Source: Chimonanthus salicifolius | Lineage: Eukaryota; Streptophyta; Magnoliopsida; Laurales; Calycanthaceae | Assembly: GCA_013350335.1 (NCBI GenBank) | Contig: CM023532.1 | Span: forward strand, 35,713,708 to 35,777,707 | Length of the DNA stretch: 64,000 bases | Reading direction: 5' to 3' | In this document: positions 50,431 through 61,209 of the stretch, piece after piece | Layout of the letters: each line of letters begins with the position of its first letter | How positions within the stretch are numbered: position 1 is the stretch's first letter | The notes under the pieces: generated by a model | The model's database searches: none | Told to the model about the DNA's origin: nothing | The model's input: the letters and a program-made list of their open reading frames with translations, nothing else | Translations under genes and position numbers: made by a program

Positions 50431-50756
50431 ATTAATTAATAGGGTTATAAAACATAAACACATGCACATCTAAATTTCATAAAGTTTCATGTGCAAAAAT
50501 TTCTAAAGTTAGTTGATTAATTATGTATTGTAGATTTGGAGGAGGTTCACTACATATCATTTCATTTCCACATTCCAGATTTTGATTGATCAAACACATA
50601 CTTGCAGACTTTGATTATGTTTCACTCTCTTGACGCCACTTATGATATCATGTAAAATGGAATGAGTTTCATAATATTTTTGTTATTAATTTGTGATCTC
50701 ATATATGTGTTATATATATATATATATATATATATAAACCAAATTGTTGTTAGGAC

Positions 50757-50936
50757 CAGGGGTTAAAAAATCGTTATCGGCCGATATATCGGCCGATTTT
50801 TCTCTCTCTCCAACCGATATTTCAGCCGATATTGTGAATATCGGCCGATAATGATATATATCGGTCGATATTCACTACTTCAAAACCGATACATATCGGC
50901 CGATACGATATGTATCGGCCGATATTTGTACCCCTA
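50757..50936. mobile_element. TATCGGCCGATA-family MITE (180 bp) with empty sister site
   Basis: CAGGGGTTAAAAAATCG and (other strand) TAGGGGTACAAATATCGG ends. Target duplication GTTAGGAC (50749-50756) and GCTAGGAC (50937-50944), 7 of 8. The sister sequence at 53400-53425 reads straight through (GTTAGAACTCGGTATC). The interior has seven TATCGGCCGATA-type palindromes. It landed in the edge of a TRIM LTR remnant. Confidence 0.85.
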
Positions 50937-52029
50937 GCTAGGACTAGGTATCCAGCACAAAAAAGTAGCCATAGGCGATGGGGGACTGGCTTATCCACAT
51001 CAATTCCCACTTTTGGTCCTCATGAGGTAAGGTTGTGATAGCTAGACCGCTTAATATTAGACATCACCAGCGCTAGATTCCCGGCCTCAGCCCAACACTG
51101 CTTATCAGATTGCAGGTCAAATTTTTTCAAGTCTAATTCAAGATAGACTTGACAACGGGTCATTCGGGTCAAATCAGTTTCGAGTTTGATCCAACAAATC
51201 TCAATTTTATTAAATAGGTTGGTTGGTTTGAATTTATTTTAAATTTGGATCACAAAACTTTAAATTCATATTCATTTAAAATGTTAGGGTTCATTTTAGA
51301 TACAAGCCTGGTCAAAATTAACTATGTCTAATTAGGAATTTTCTGTAAAATGGACAAAAATGATTGATCAATTGATTGTTTTTGTTATTAATTTTTATTT
51401 TCATTAATTATTGAATAAATGTTTAGTTTGACCATAAGAAAATAATTAACCATTAACTGAGCGAAATCTTACAAATTAAACTTTAAAATGAGTGCATCGT
51501 TTCATTTCAGCACTTAAATAGCTCGAAACTCAGGTCAAACTTATTCAAATTTATTTATCCATTTGTTAAAGCTAAATCTATTTAAATCCGTTTATTCAAA
51601 CAAACTTAAATTCACTTTTTATTTAAAAAGTACTTTTAGATCTCAACGTCTCCCTATGATTATTAATAGACTCAAATATCAAACATTTATAATAAATATT
51701 CACCATTAAATTAAAAATATATGATGATTTAAATTAAAAAAAAAAAAACTGACTTGTTGAGTAACTGATTATAAGATTACTATCTACCGTGCTGGCATAT
51801 TGAGATTAAATAATCTCTTAATAAAAATAAACTTCATATTATAAAATTTGCTTAATCTCATAATTTAATCTCATTTAACCATAAATTTATTACATTAAAT
51901 CTGACTTTAAATTGCTGGTACAACTAAATTTGTGTTGGGCCTAAATATTAAAATTTGTCTTCCTCGCTGCAATTCAGTAGATCATATGAATCATATAAAT
52001 GTATAGGTATTAAGAAGTATAAATAAATC

Positions 52030-52375
52030 CATATAAGCTAAAATGATAATAGAGCCAAAAAAATAGCAGACTGATAAGAGAAATAGAGAATAAAACAAAT
52101 AAAATAGCAAAAAAAAAATTAAGCCAGAAAATAGTAGACTGATAAGAGAAATAGAGAATAAAACAAAGAAAATAGGGGAAAAAAAACAAAGAAAGTAAAA
52201 AAAAAAAACGTAAATAGAGAATAGAGAATAAAACAAGCCAAAAAAAATAGCAGATAAGAGAAATAGAGAATAAAACGAATAAATAGAAAAATAAAAGATC
52301 AAAGAAAATAGCTAAAAAAAATAATGCCAGAAAATAGTGGACTGATAAGAGAAATAGAGAATAAAACAAAAAATA
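52030..52375. repeat. Tandem AGACTGATAAGAGAAATAGAGAATAAAAC-type repeat
   Basis: About five imperfect copies of a unit with core GAGAAATAGAGAATAAAAC separated by A-rich linkers. Copy 1 of the duplication has only one recognisable unit (about 49548-49572). Confidence 0.7.
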
Positions 52376-52381
52376 TATAAA

Positions 52382-52406
52382 TGCGGTGAGCGTGGATCGA
52401 ACACGC

Positions 52407-52449
<43 letters not shown>

Positions 52450-52454
52450 CCCGC
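52382..52454 (-). tRNA. tRNA-Phe (GAA), second copy
   Basis: Identical over all 73 nt to the gene at 49775, including anticodon GAA and both internal promoter boxes, although the flanking DNA of the duplication has diverged. The downstream minus strand begins TTTATATATTTTTTG, giving a terminator. Likely functional. Confidence 0.97.
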
Positions 52455-52928
52455 GAGATGTTAAGCAACTATAATTATATATTATATATATTATATCTGT
52501 ACATATTCGCTCAACAGAGTTCTACTGCCGTACTTGGGTCAACGTGGCTATATCCCTCTATTTTTGGACCTCTAGCACTAAAATATCATAGTCATTTATC
52601 CGATACATCTATTTTAATGACTGATTGATAAAAGGAAAAAATACAAGAGGATATTTTTCAACTTTTAATTTTTTCATATTGGTTTCCTTCTTTATAGTTT
52701 TTTAATATTTACATAGTTTTAAAATATTTTTAATTTTTTAAGATGTATTAAAATTTTGAAACTAATCTCATCTAATCGGATCTTTTGGACCTCATTGTAA
52801 AGTCTATTACATATTTACATTGGATCTGACTCTAAAATGCTGTCTAATATTTATAAAACCTTTGGGTGGAAATTCTGCCTAATGTACGGCTCTCTGTGGG
52901 ATTCATGTGATAATTCCATTAATTAGAA

Positions 52929-53114
52929 GGGTAATGATTTTCACACCAGCCATTTTGATAGTTGCACACCATAACAAAAGGAAATTTTATTATTACTCTT
53001 TTTCTTCTCCTCCTTTGAAAGCAAGTTATAGCTTAAATAACAAAGGGTAATAATGAGATTTCTTTTTGTTATGGTGTGCAACTATCAAAATTGTTGGTGT
53101 GAAAATCATTACCC
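52929..53114. mobile_element. 186-bp near-palindromic MITE, MULE-like
   Basis: The left arm GGGTAATGATTTTCACACC and the right arm ending GGTGTGAAAATCATTACCC are perfect inverted repeats over the first 19 bp and continue, with few mismatches, for about 70 bp. The target duplication TAATTAGAA (9 bp) is perfect at 52920-52928 and 53115-53123. A 9-bp duplication favours the Mutator superfamily. Copy 1 of the tRNA duplication lacks the element. Confidence 0.85.
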
Positions 53115-53406
53115 TAATTAGAATATGGTCATAAAACATAAACACATGCACATCTAAGTTTCATGTGGAGAAATTTCTAAAATTAGTTGATTAATTATGT
53201 ATTGTAGATTTGATGGAGGTTCGCTAAAGATCATTTCATTTCCAACTTCCAGACTTTGATTGATCAATACATACTTGCACATTTTCATTATGTTTCACTC
53301 TCTTGATGCCACTTATGATATCATGTAAAATGGAATGAGCTTCATAATATTTTTGTTATTAATTTATGATCTCATATATGTGTCAGATATATCTAAACCA
53401 TATTGT

Positions 53407-53758
53407 TGTTAGAACTCGGTATCAAGCACAAAAGACTAGCCCATTAGGTAAAGTGACCGAAGTTCTATATAAAGTCCTTAGGTATCCCCCTTCACAATCG
53501 ATGTGGGACTCTTTCAACTGCCCAACAATCCCTCCGCAAACGAGGCTCTCCAGTGGATATAATGTCGCCAACCATCCCGTCTGACTAGGGGATCCCTGAG
53601 TCCACATGCGGTAGCTTGGGACGTAGCTCTGATATCACTTATTATGACTGGGTATCCAGTCCAAAAGATTAGCTCATTAGGTGGAGTGACCCAAATCCTA
53701 TATAAGTCCCTAGATACCCCGTTCACAACCGATGTGGGACTCATTCAACTGTCCAACA
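53407..53758 (-). mobile_element. TRIM-type miniature LTR retrotransposon (352 bp)
   Basis: Two direct repeats of about 120 bp (53407-53527 and 53640-53758) share TAGGTATCC/TAGATACCCC, CACAA[TC]CGATGTGGGACTC and end in CCAACA. On the minus strand the LTR runs from TGTTGG; the upstream LTR is followed at once by AGTGATATCAGAGC, a primer binding site for initiator tRNA-Met. The internal part is only 112 bp and non-coding. TRIMs are non-autonomous and depend on other LTR elements. Orientation minus. Confidence 0.75.
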
Positions 53759-53759
53759 A

Positions 53760-54280
53760 TTACAGTGGCTTTCACAAACATAGTGCAAGTGTAGCTTTCT
53801 GAGAGAATTGGGCTATTTTTCCATTTCTTGCAGAGGCAAGGGCTCAAGTACTTGACATTGTTGCGTATAACTTTCCCAGTTGATGAACTAGAAATTTACT
53901 GTCAGGAAATGGTGCATTTAGATGTCATACAAAGAGCAAGTGGTTGGAATTTTTAGCAGAATTCCTTATTTAAGTGTACATCCTACTTGCTCAGAGGATT
54001 TTCGGAGAATCTCGAAACTCCAATGTGAATCTGCCTGGGTTGTGGAGGGAGTAGTTGCTTGAGTGAAATTGAATTCTGAACCTGTTCAGTTGCAATGCTA
54101 CTTGAAGGAAAAAACCAGCAATCAGAAAAAATTTGTGCACACACATTTGAACATAGTAATAGACTCGTATATTAACAGAAGAAAATGTACTTCATAATTC
54201 AATATGACACTCTTACAAAAATACTAATACAGTAAACTTCTTATTAATTGCCTCCCTTCTAACCCAGTACTAATTTTTCA
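53760..54280. other. Spacer below the receptor kinase gene
   Basis: No gene seen. Includes the presumptive 3' UTR of the minus-strand kinase gene. Confidence 0.45.
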
Positions 54281-54283
54281 TTA

Positions 54284-57200
54284 TTATTCATCTGCGCAAT
54301 GCATCTTCAAATCCAATAATTCAGCCAACACGAGTGTATCAAAAGGTTTGCTAAACGGTGACCTATAATTCGATAGCTCCCGAGACACGTCCAGCATTGT
54401 CGGTCGAGATTGTGGATCAGCACATAAGCATGAAAGTGCCACCTTCACTGACAGAATGATTTCTGTTCTCTCCTGTTCAATGGGAGGTGCAAGTCGTTGG
54501 TCTAGTACATCCTTTAGCAGTATGTTTTTACCACTTTCTATTGACAAATGAGAGATGAGATCCCCTGGATGTCTTCCCATTATAACTTCTAACACTATAA
54601 TCCCAAAGCTGTAAACATCACACTTTTCTGTCACATTCATTCTGTAAGCAAGTTCTGCACAAAAGAAGTGAAATTGTGTCATGCAACTATGTAGCAAGAT
54701 CCCATTAAAAAAAAGTATGTTCAGCAATTTTATTATGGATTCATCCAAGGGTATTCATTGATTTCTTCTTGTATGCTAAAAATGAAGTTTAACTATGCAT
54801 CGCCTTAAGCTATCGTTTAGTTTTTACTTTAAAAAACCCTGCCCTGTAAATTTGGACTCTTTACATTCAGACATTGCAATGCCTAATTTGAAGGACAATC
54901 CAAGACCATGATGGGTTGAACTTTCAGCTCAAAACCACCATCTTTGGACTCCGGGTTCATGAAATTAGTTAAGAAATTATCAGTCAGACATAGGTTTGTA
55001 ATGGAAATGAAATTTAGGGTGGTTTTCTAAGTCATTCTTGGGAGGAAAAGGTGAGTTAAATTAATAGTGTATTAGGTTCTGTTGAGAGAGGAGTGGGAAA
55101 TTTTAATTCAAAGTGGTCATCTTGTCCTGTTTTGGTGCAATCTTTCAAAATTTTGCTTCTCTCAGTTTTAGTTCTCAAATTCTTGTGCCTCAGTTACATT
55201 CGTAGTTTACCACTGAAAAATTTAGCTTGGTAAGTAGGGAATACATTTAATGTAATACATATTGTACAAAATAATCTGAAATTTAAATATCTGCTGCATC
55301 TTTTCCTTTGTGTAACATTAATAAAACATTAAAAATATGATGATAATCAAGTCTTTAAAACACTAGAGCAATAGTAAGATTGCAATGAGTGAAAATTGTG
55401 AGTCAGATTCATCCTCAGTGATTGTTCTTTTAGTGTTTTATTAAGGTTTTATCCAAACAAATTCACAGGTATTTAAGCAAAATATGAGTGAAGAACATAC
55501 AACTGAGTAATGTACTGAAACATACCTGGAGCTACATAACCATAAGTGCCGGCAATTGCAGACCAATTAGACAAGTCAGACTGTCGAAGTCTAGCTGTGC
55601 CAAAGTCAGAGAGACGAGCCCCAAGTTCTGAATCTAATAGAATGTTGTTGCTTGATATGTCGCGATGAATTATTGGAGGGGCACAATCATGGTGCATGTA
55701 TGATAAAGCATGGGCAACTCCCTTAATGACATTCACCCTCAGTGTCCAATCCAATTCTATGGCGCTTGTCTCATTGCCAAGGATACCGGCTAAGCTTCCT
55801 CTTTCCATGTACTCATAAACTAGAAATGTGCAGTGTGAATGGGAACAAAAACCATAAAGCTTCACAATGTTGCGATGACGAATTTCTGTTAATGCTTGAA
55901 TCTCATTTCTAAAGCTTCTCTCATCAGCTAGTTCACCATCTTCTAGTGAGTAGAGTTTCTTTACTGCTACTACCTGGCCAGTTGGTAGGTCTGCTTTATA
56001 AACTTTCCCACATCCTCCCACTCCGATGCAGTACTTATCGGAGAAGTCTTCCGTTGCTTCTATGATATCTTCATACACAATTTTACCATCATAATTCCAT
56101 ACTGAGAATAGATTTCCATTGTTTGTTTCTCTATTCTTTTTCTCTCTGTTTCTTTTCCTCCTGTGGGAAATCAAATGAAAGCAGACACATCCCAATACAA
56201 GAAGCAACACTCCAATCACAAGTGGAGGAAGAACAGCAACCAAATATTTGTGTCTGTTATTTCCAACACCACGGGTTTTCGAGGAAGCATTGCAGGGTGA
56301 AAAACCTTGCACTTCACCACATAAACCTTTGTTTTCAAGGAATGCTCCCGGTGGGGCCTCTTGGAAAGCTCTGCTTTTAGGTAGGGGACCTTCCAATTCA
56401 TTGTAGGATAAATCAACAGAAGTTAAGCTGGACATATCTTCGAATGAAGATGGAATAGAACCTGAGAGCTTGTTGTGGGAGAGATTTAGTTTCTCAAGTT
56501 TCTGCAATTTTCCAAGTTGTGGGGATATCTCTCCAGTGAGCGAGTTATGACTGAAATCTAGTAGATACTGTAGGTTTAGAAGGTTACCTATTTGAAATGG
56601 AATGCTTCCATTGAAATGATTTTTGCTTATTTTCAGAGTGTGTAGTTTAATGCAATCACCAAGCTGCTGTGGTATTGGCCCGGTCAGGTTGTTGTTTGAA
56701 AGATCAAGAGTCTCCAGATTGGAGAGTATTCCAAATTCTTGTGGCAACAAACCAGAAAGATGGTTATCATTTAAGGACAAGATCAATAGCAAAGATAACT
56801 TCCCCAATTCGATCGGGATCTCACCTTCTAGCTGGTTTGAAGACAGGTCGAGTTGCTGTAGTTTTGTTAATTGGCCAAGCTGAGGTGGTATTCTACCTGT
56901 AACCTTGTTTCCAGATGCCCTTAGTGTCATCAAATTTCGACACTCTGCCCAATTCGTAGATATCTCACCACGCAATCCAATGTTACTCAGATTAATGAAT
57001 TCTAAATCAGGATATACTCCAAAGTCTTCTGATATATCACCCGAGAGCTGGTTTCCTTCAAGACGAACTCTTCGTAAGGCTGTGCAGTTTTTCAAGCTTC
57101 TGGGGATGGGACCAGTGAACTTGTTTAGACCTGCTGTAAACCTTATAAGTAGCCCACTCCGGCATATCTGTTGAGGTAGGTGACCAGAGAAGTTGTTGTC

Positions 57201-58283
57201 ACTCAAGCCGAGCACAACCAAGCTTGATAGATTTGTCAGTTCTTCAGGTATTGAACCGGATAACAGATTCTTAGATATTGAGATATCAATCAACCTTGTC
57301 AAATTACCTACAGATGGAGGGATTGTACCAGTGAGATTGTTCTCGAACAGGCGCAGCTCTGTCAAATTCTTTAGATTCCCAAGTTGGGGAGGAATTGAAC
57401 CAGAAAGCTGATTCCGAAAGAGTAAAAGATGTTCAAGTTTGGTCAGGTTACCCAGCGTGGAAGGAATCGACCCAGAGAGATCATTTTCGTTGAGTTCCAA
57501 CTCAACTAGGTTTCTCAAATTTCCTATTTGTGGAGGAATTGGACCAGATAATTGGTTTTGGGAAAGTACCAGATTAGCAATACTGGTCAGGTTTGCAAGA
57601 GTAGAAGGAATGGAACCTGTCAGAAGGTTGGTGGACAAATTAAGTTGATTGAGGTTCTTGAGATTGCCAATTTCCTGAGATATTGATCCTGAAATCTCAT
57701 TCTTCTGCAGGTTTAATGACACAAGTTCAGTCCATCCCATGATCAAATTAGATGATATCCCTCCAGTTAACATGTTATCAGAAACATCGAGGACGGAAAT
57801 ACGAGTAAGATTAGCCAGTGAAAGTGGTAAGATACCTGAGAACTGATTTGAAGATAGATTGAGAAAGCTGATATGAGAAAGATTACCAAAATGGGTTGGG
57901 ATTGTTCCATGGAGTGAGTTGCTGTTGAGGTCTAGACGGCGAAGATCGGGAAATGATGATGAGCTGAAATTGTCAAGCTGACCTTGCAAACCCGAATCGG
58001 GTAAGTTTATTTCTGCGACTTTTCCAGCACTGTTGCATTTGATTCCAGTCCACTGGCATGGAGAGATTCTTGGAGTGCTAGTATTGGAGCTGGGGGGCAA
58101 CCATGATTCAAGAGCTGGACTTTGGTGATCACTTAAACTGGCTTTCCATTTGAGTAGAGCCTCTGCTTCTTTGGAATTGGAATTCAAGATTGTTTCAGAA
58201 TTGGAGAAAACCAACATATCCAACACCAATACTAATACTGATAGTAAGAGTAGAGAGATTGAATTCTCATCAGAAGAGGCCAT
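54284..58283 (-). CDS. LRR receptor-like kinase, subfamily XII/MIK2-like (LRR-RLK)
   Basis: Two exons, 58283-55526 and 54654-54284, separated by an 871-bp GT-AG intron at the position encoding YVAP/ELAY; 1042 residues. The order is signal peptide (about 1-28, [16 protein letters not shown]), LRRNT cap ([22 protein letters not shown]), 22-23 leucine-rich repeats of the plant type with many N-x-[ST] sites, a membrane helix at about 680-705 ([17 protein letters not shown]) with an RRKR stop, and a Ser/Thr kinase. The kinase has the Gly loop [12 protein letters not shown] at 753, Lys 775, HRD (Asp 875) with Arg so RD type, and SDFGTAR (Asp 893). All catalytic residues are present, so an active enzyme is expected. 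By family knowledge, such receptors (MIK2, MDIS1-interacting) sense extracellular peptides at the plasma membrane in growth or immunity. The ligand is unknown here. The start is ATGGCC after AACAAAC. The LRR exon is uninterrupted and intact. Confidence 0.95.
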
Positions 58284-58399
58284 GTTTGTTTGTGTTTTTT
58301 GGTTTCTCTAATGTCTGTGAAGTGTGCTCTCTTGTTGCTCAATATTTGTAGTCTCTGCTCTCAGTTTGTGAGGGAAAATGGGAGGAATAATCGGCAAGG

Positions 58400-58680
58400 C
58401 GTAAGCAAGTCAAGTCAAGATTTCATTTTTTAAGTGTTGGCGTGCCTCCTCATCCAGGTAGGGCGCATAAGTTAAAAAAATTAAAAAAAGAAAAGAAAAA
58501 GAGAAAAGATAGGAAGAGAGAGCCGTCCATTACACAACACAGCAACTTCTTTGGCCCCGTGTATCGCATTGGCCGCTAACATGTGTTCGGATTTCTGGAT
58601 TTCGGGTCTGTTTCGTTTCAAATTCGGATTGGTTTGCGTTTGGACTTTGGATGTTGACTTGTTGACTTTAGTTGCAGATG
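58400..58680. promoter_or_regulatory. W-box cluster upstream of the receptor kinase
   Basis: Four TTGACT cores: two overlapping on the minus strand at about 58407-58420 (CTTGACTTGACTT) and two on the plus strand at 58653-58668 (TTGACTTGTTGACTTT), 120-390 bp above the start codon. TTGAC[CT] is the WRKY binding core. Closely spaced pairs are typical of defence-regulated plant promoters. Function is inferred. Confidence 0.45.
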
Positions 58681-59103
58681 TTTTCATTATGTCAAAGATC
58701 AAAGACATAACATTCATAAATTAAGGGCTTTCATTGTCAGCAGAAAATTCTTGCTGACATCATGCTGACATCATTGCTAAAGGAGTGAAACTTCAGACGG
58801 GCTGGACCCGACTTCGTTAACCGGAGAAAAGTGGGTCCTGCAGATCCATAAACGGCCATGGCTGCTCGTGATTTTTCTGTTTAATTTGATTGAATTAATT
58901 AAGTTATACTTGTTAAGCTTTAATCATTTTTTAGCTATAAACTAATTGAGTTAAATAAATCAAAATAAATTCTGTAGACCCATAATTAAATATAGACATT
59001 TACAGTGAACCTACTGGTTCACTGTATATGGGAGCCAAAATAGAAAATGTAGAAAAAACCCCTACACCTGGTGCAAGAGGATTTTGACTATCAATATGGA
59101 TAG

Positions 59104-59360
59104 GGCTGCAACTTGGGTCGGGTTTTGACTCGAACTGAGAAATCATGAGGGTCAGGTTGAGAATTTCGAGCAGCGGGTCGAGTTGAGAAGACAAAAACCA
59201 GCATGGAATTCAAAGTAGGGTCGGGTTGAGAATTTTACAAGTTAACTCGACCCGACTAGGCTAAAATTAGGCTAAAATGGATTCAAAATACGGATCGAGT
59301 TGATTTGTGTTAGAATTCGAGTCGGATTAGGTCAAAATTTTCATTTTGATAATTCGAGTC
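59104..59360. mobile_element. hAT-like MITE, GGGTCGGGTT family, 3'-truncated
   Basis: Starts TAGGGCTGCAACTTGGG after AATATGGA, just as the complete copy at 60342 does, but the right terminus is missing after about 59360. The insertion therefore predates the local duplication. Confidence 0.6.
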
Positions 59361-60341
59361 AAGTCGGGTTGGAAAGGAGAAAAAAGTGAGATTTAGTCAT
59401 CATTTTGCTCTGTTTTAGTTAAGAATTTGAGGCTCCAGACATCATGGGGAACACATCCACCGGTTCAGATCATGGATTTAACATCTTCCCAGGCTACTCT
59501 GATATTCTTCTTTTGTGAGATATCTATATTTTATTTTTTTATTGTTGTTAGAATCCATTTTTACGTGAAGAAATGTTGTTTTTATGACCTTCTAATTTGA
59601 TTAGAAAAAAACCTTTGTAATTTCATTATTTTATAGTGAAAGATTTATTTGGAGTTTGACCGACAGGCACATTGCCTGACCGACCGTAAATTTGGTGTCT
59701 TATGTGATTGCTACCATTATTATTATTATTATTATGGTTGGGTAGGTGGGATATGGAATTTTGTCTTTTTCCCGACATTAAGAATGAAGAAAACCCTGCT
59801 AACAGGTGTTCGGATTTCTGCCTTTCAATGGTCGCTTTGAAATTTTGGATCTGTTTCGTTTCAAATTCGGATTGATTTGATTTTGGACTTTGGATGTTGA
59901 CTTGTTGACTTTAGTTGCAGATGTTTTTATTATGTCAAAGATCAAAGACATAACATTCATAAATTAAGGGCTTTCATTGTCAGCAGAAAATTCTGGCTGA
60001 CATCATGCTGACATCATGCTAGGGAGTGCAACTTCAGACGGGCTTGACCCGACTTCGTTAACCCGAGAAAAGTGGGTCCTTCAGATCCATAAACGGCCAT
60101 GGCTGCTCGTGATTTTTCTGTTTAATTTGATTGAATTAATTAAGTTATATTTGTTAAGCCTTTATAATTTTTTAGCTATAAACTAATTGAGTTAAATAAA
60201 TCAAAATAAATTCTGTAGATCCATAATTAAATATAGACATTTACAGTGAACCTACTGGTTCACTATATATGGGAGCCAAAATAGAAAATGTAGAAAAAAC
60301 CCCTACACCTGGTGCAAGAGGATTTTGACTATCAATATGGA

Positions 60342-60673
60342 TAGGGCTGCAACTCGGGTCAGGTTTTGACTTGACCTGAGAAATCATGCATGTCAGATTG
60401 AGAATTTCGAGCAGCAAGTCGAGTTGAGAAGACAAAAATTCGCATGAAATTTAGGTCGAGTTGAGTTGAAAATTTTACAAGTTAACTCGACCCGACTAGA
60501 CTAAAATTGGGCTAAAATGGGTTCAAAATGCGGATCGAGTTGATTTGTGTTAGAATTCAAGTCGGGTCCGGTAAAAAATTTCATGTTGATAATTATGGTC
60601 GAGTCGGGTTAGATTCCATTAAGGCATAAATATTAACTCGCGTCAACCCGACCCAGCCCGAGTTGCAGCCCTA
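60342..60673. mobile_element. hAT-like MITE, GGGTCGGGTT family, complete (332 bp)
   Basis: TAGGGCTGCAACTCGGG at both ends in inverted orientation (17 bp identical). Target duplication AATATGGA (60334-60341) and AATATGGT (60674-60681), 7 of 8. The interior is rich in AACTCGACCCGAC subterminal repeats on both strands. Non-coding. Confidence 0.8.
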
Positions 60674-61000
60674 AATATGGTCCTTAATGTAGTTCCAATC
60701 TAATGATGAAATCTGCCCTTATTTAAACAAAAACTTTAGGGAGACTCTAGATAAAGAGACTCTTTATTATAATTTTAAGTGGGCCCTCACGTGATACATC
60801 TGTAGTATGTAAAAAATTATGGAAGCAGTAGATAGGAAAATGACCTATTAAGTGTGCCTCACACTTGTGATTTAGATATGTAGAAGACTATAAGAGAAAT
60901 AGGTAGGAAAATATGGACATCCATTTTGCTATTTTCGCTTTGTGATTTTAGACTTTAAAAATTTAATATGGAAATAGGAGCTTTTTTTGAATTTTATTAT

Positions 61001-61200
61001 GGCTAGTCATTTAGCACCTCATTTTTTCTTTTAAGAGACACATGATTTCAAAATTTAATGTAAAATTACCATTTTGTCCTTTAATTTTGCTTGAAAGAAT
61101 AATGTTTTTTAAAAATTGAGAGGCAAAATAGTAATTTTCACACAAAATTTTGAAATTGGGTGTCTCCTAAAAGAAAAGTAGAGTATTTAAATGGCCACCC
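61001..61200. mobile_element. 200-bp MITE with 50-bp inverted repeats
   Basis: A perfect TTTATTAT duplication at 60993-61000 and 61201-61208. The arms share TTTTCTTTTA[AG]GAGACAC and AAAATTACCATTTTG-type blocks. The terminal GGCTAGTCATTTAG resembles the fold-back elements at 3223 and 6218. Confidence 0.75.
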
Positions 61201-61209
61201 TTTATTATC

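Larger units (their letters stand above)
48671..50756. repeat. tRNA-Phe duplication, copy 1
   Basis: Direct repeat of 51131-53406: the opening AAGTCTAAT...GGTCA, the AT-rich blocks with ATAATCTCTTAATAAAAA, the tRNA gene and the block TTTGGGTGGAAATTCTGCC all occur in the same order. The flanks are clearly diverged while the tRNA is not. Confidence 0.8.
51131..53406. repeat. tRNA-Phe duplication, copy 2
   Basis: Direct counterpart of 48671-50756. It contains a locally expanded A-rich tandem region (52020-52380, repeats of GATAAGAGAAATAGAGAATAAAAC) upstream of the tRNA on the plus strand, and a 186-bp MITE absent from copy 1. Confidence 0.8.
58560..60690. repeat. 1.24-kb direct tandem duplication upstream of the kinase
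   Basis: The block from about 58575 (CTAACATGTGTTCGGATTTC) to 59350 recurs from 59799 (CTAACAGGTGTTCGGATTTC) to about 60600 in the same orientation, offset about 1.24 kb. It includes the W-box pair, a GTCAGCAGAAAATTCT segment and a hAT-like MITE. The MITE is complete only in the second unit. Confidence 0.8.

Noticed and set aside
51991..52369. Phe/Leu-rich minus-strand frames
   Set aside because: Translation of the tandem GAGAATAAAAC repeat, not a membrane protein.
56123..57648. Plus-strand frames opposite the LRR exon
   Set aside because: Antisense shadows of the leucine-rich repeat coding sequence.
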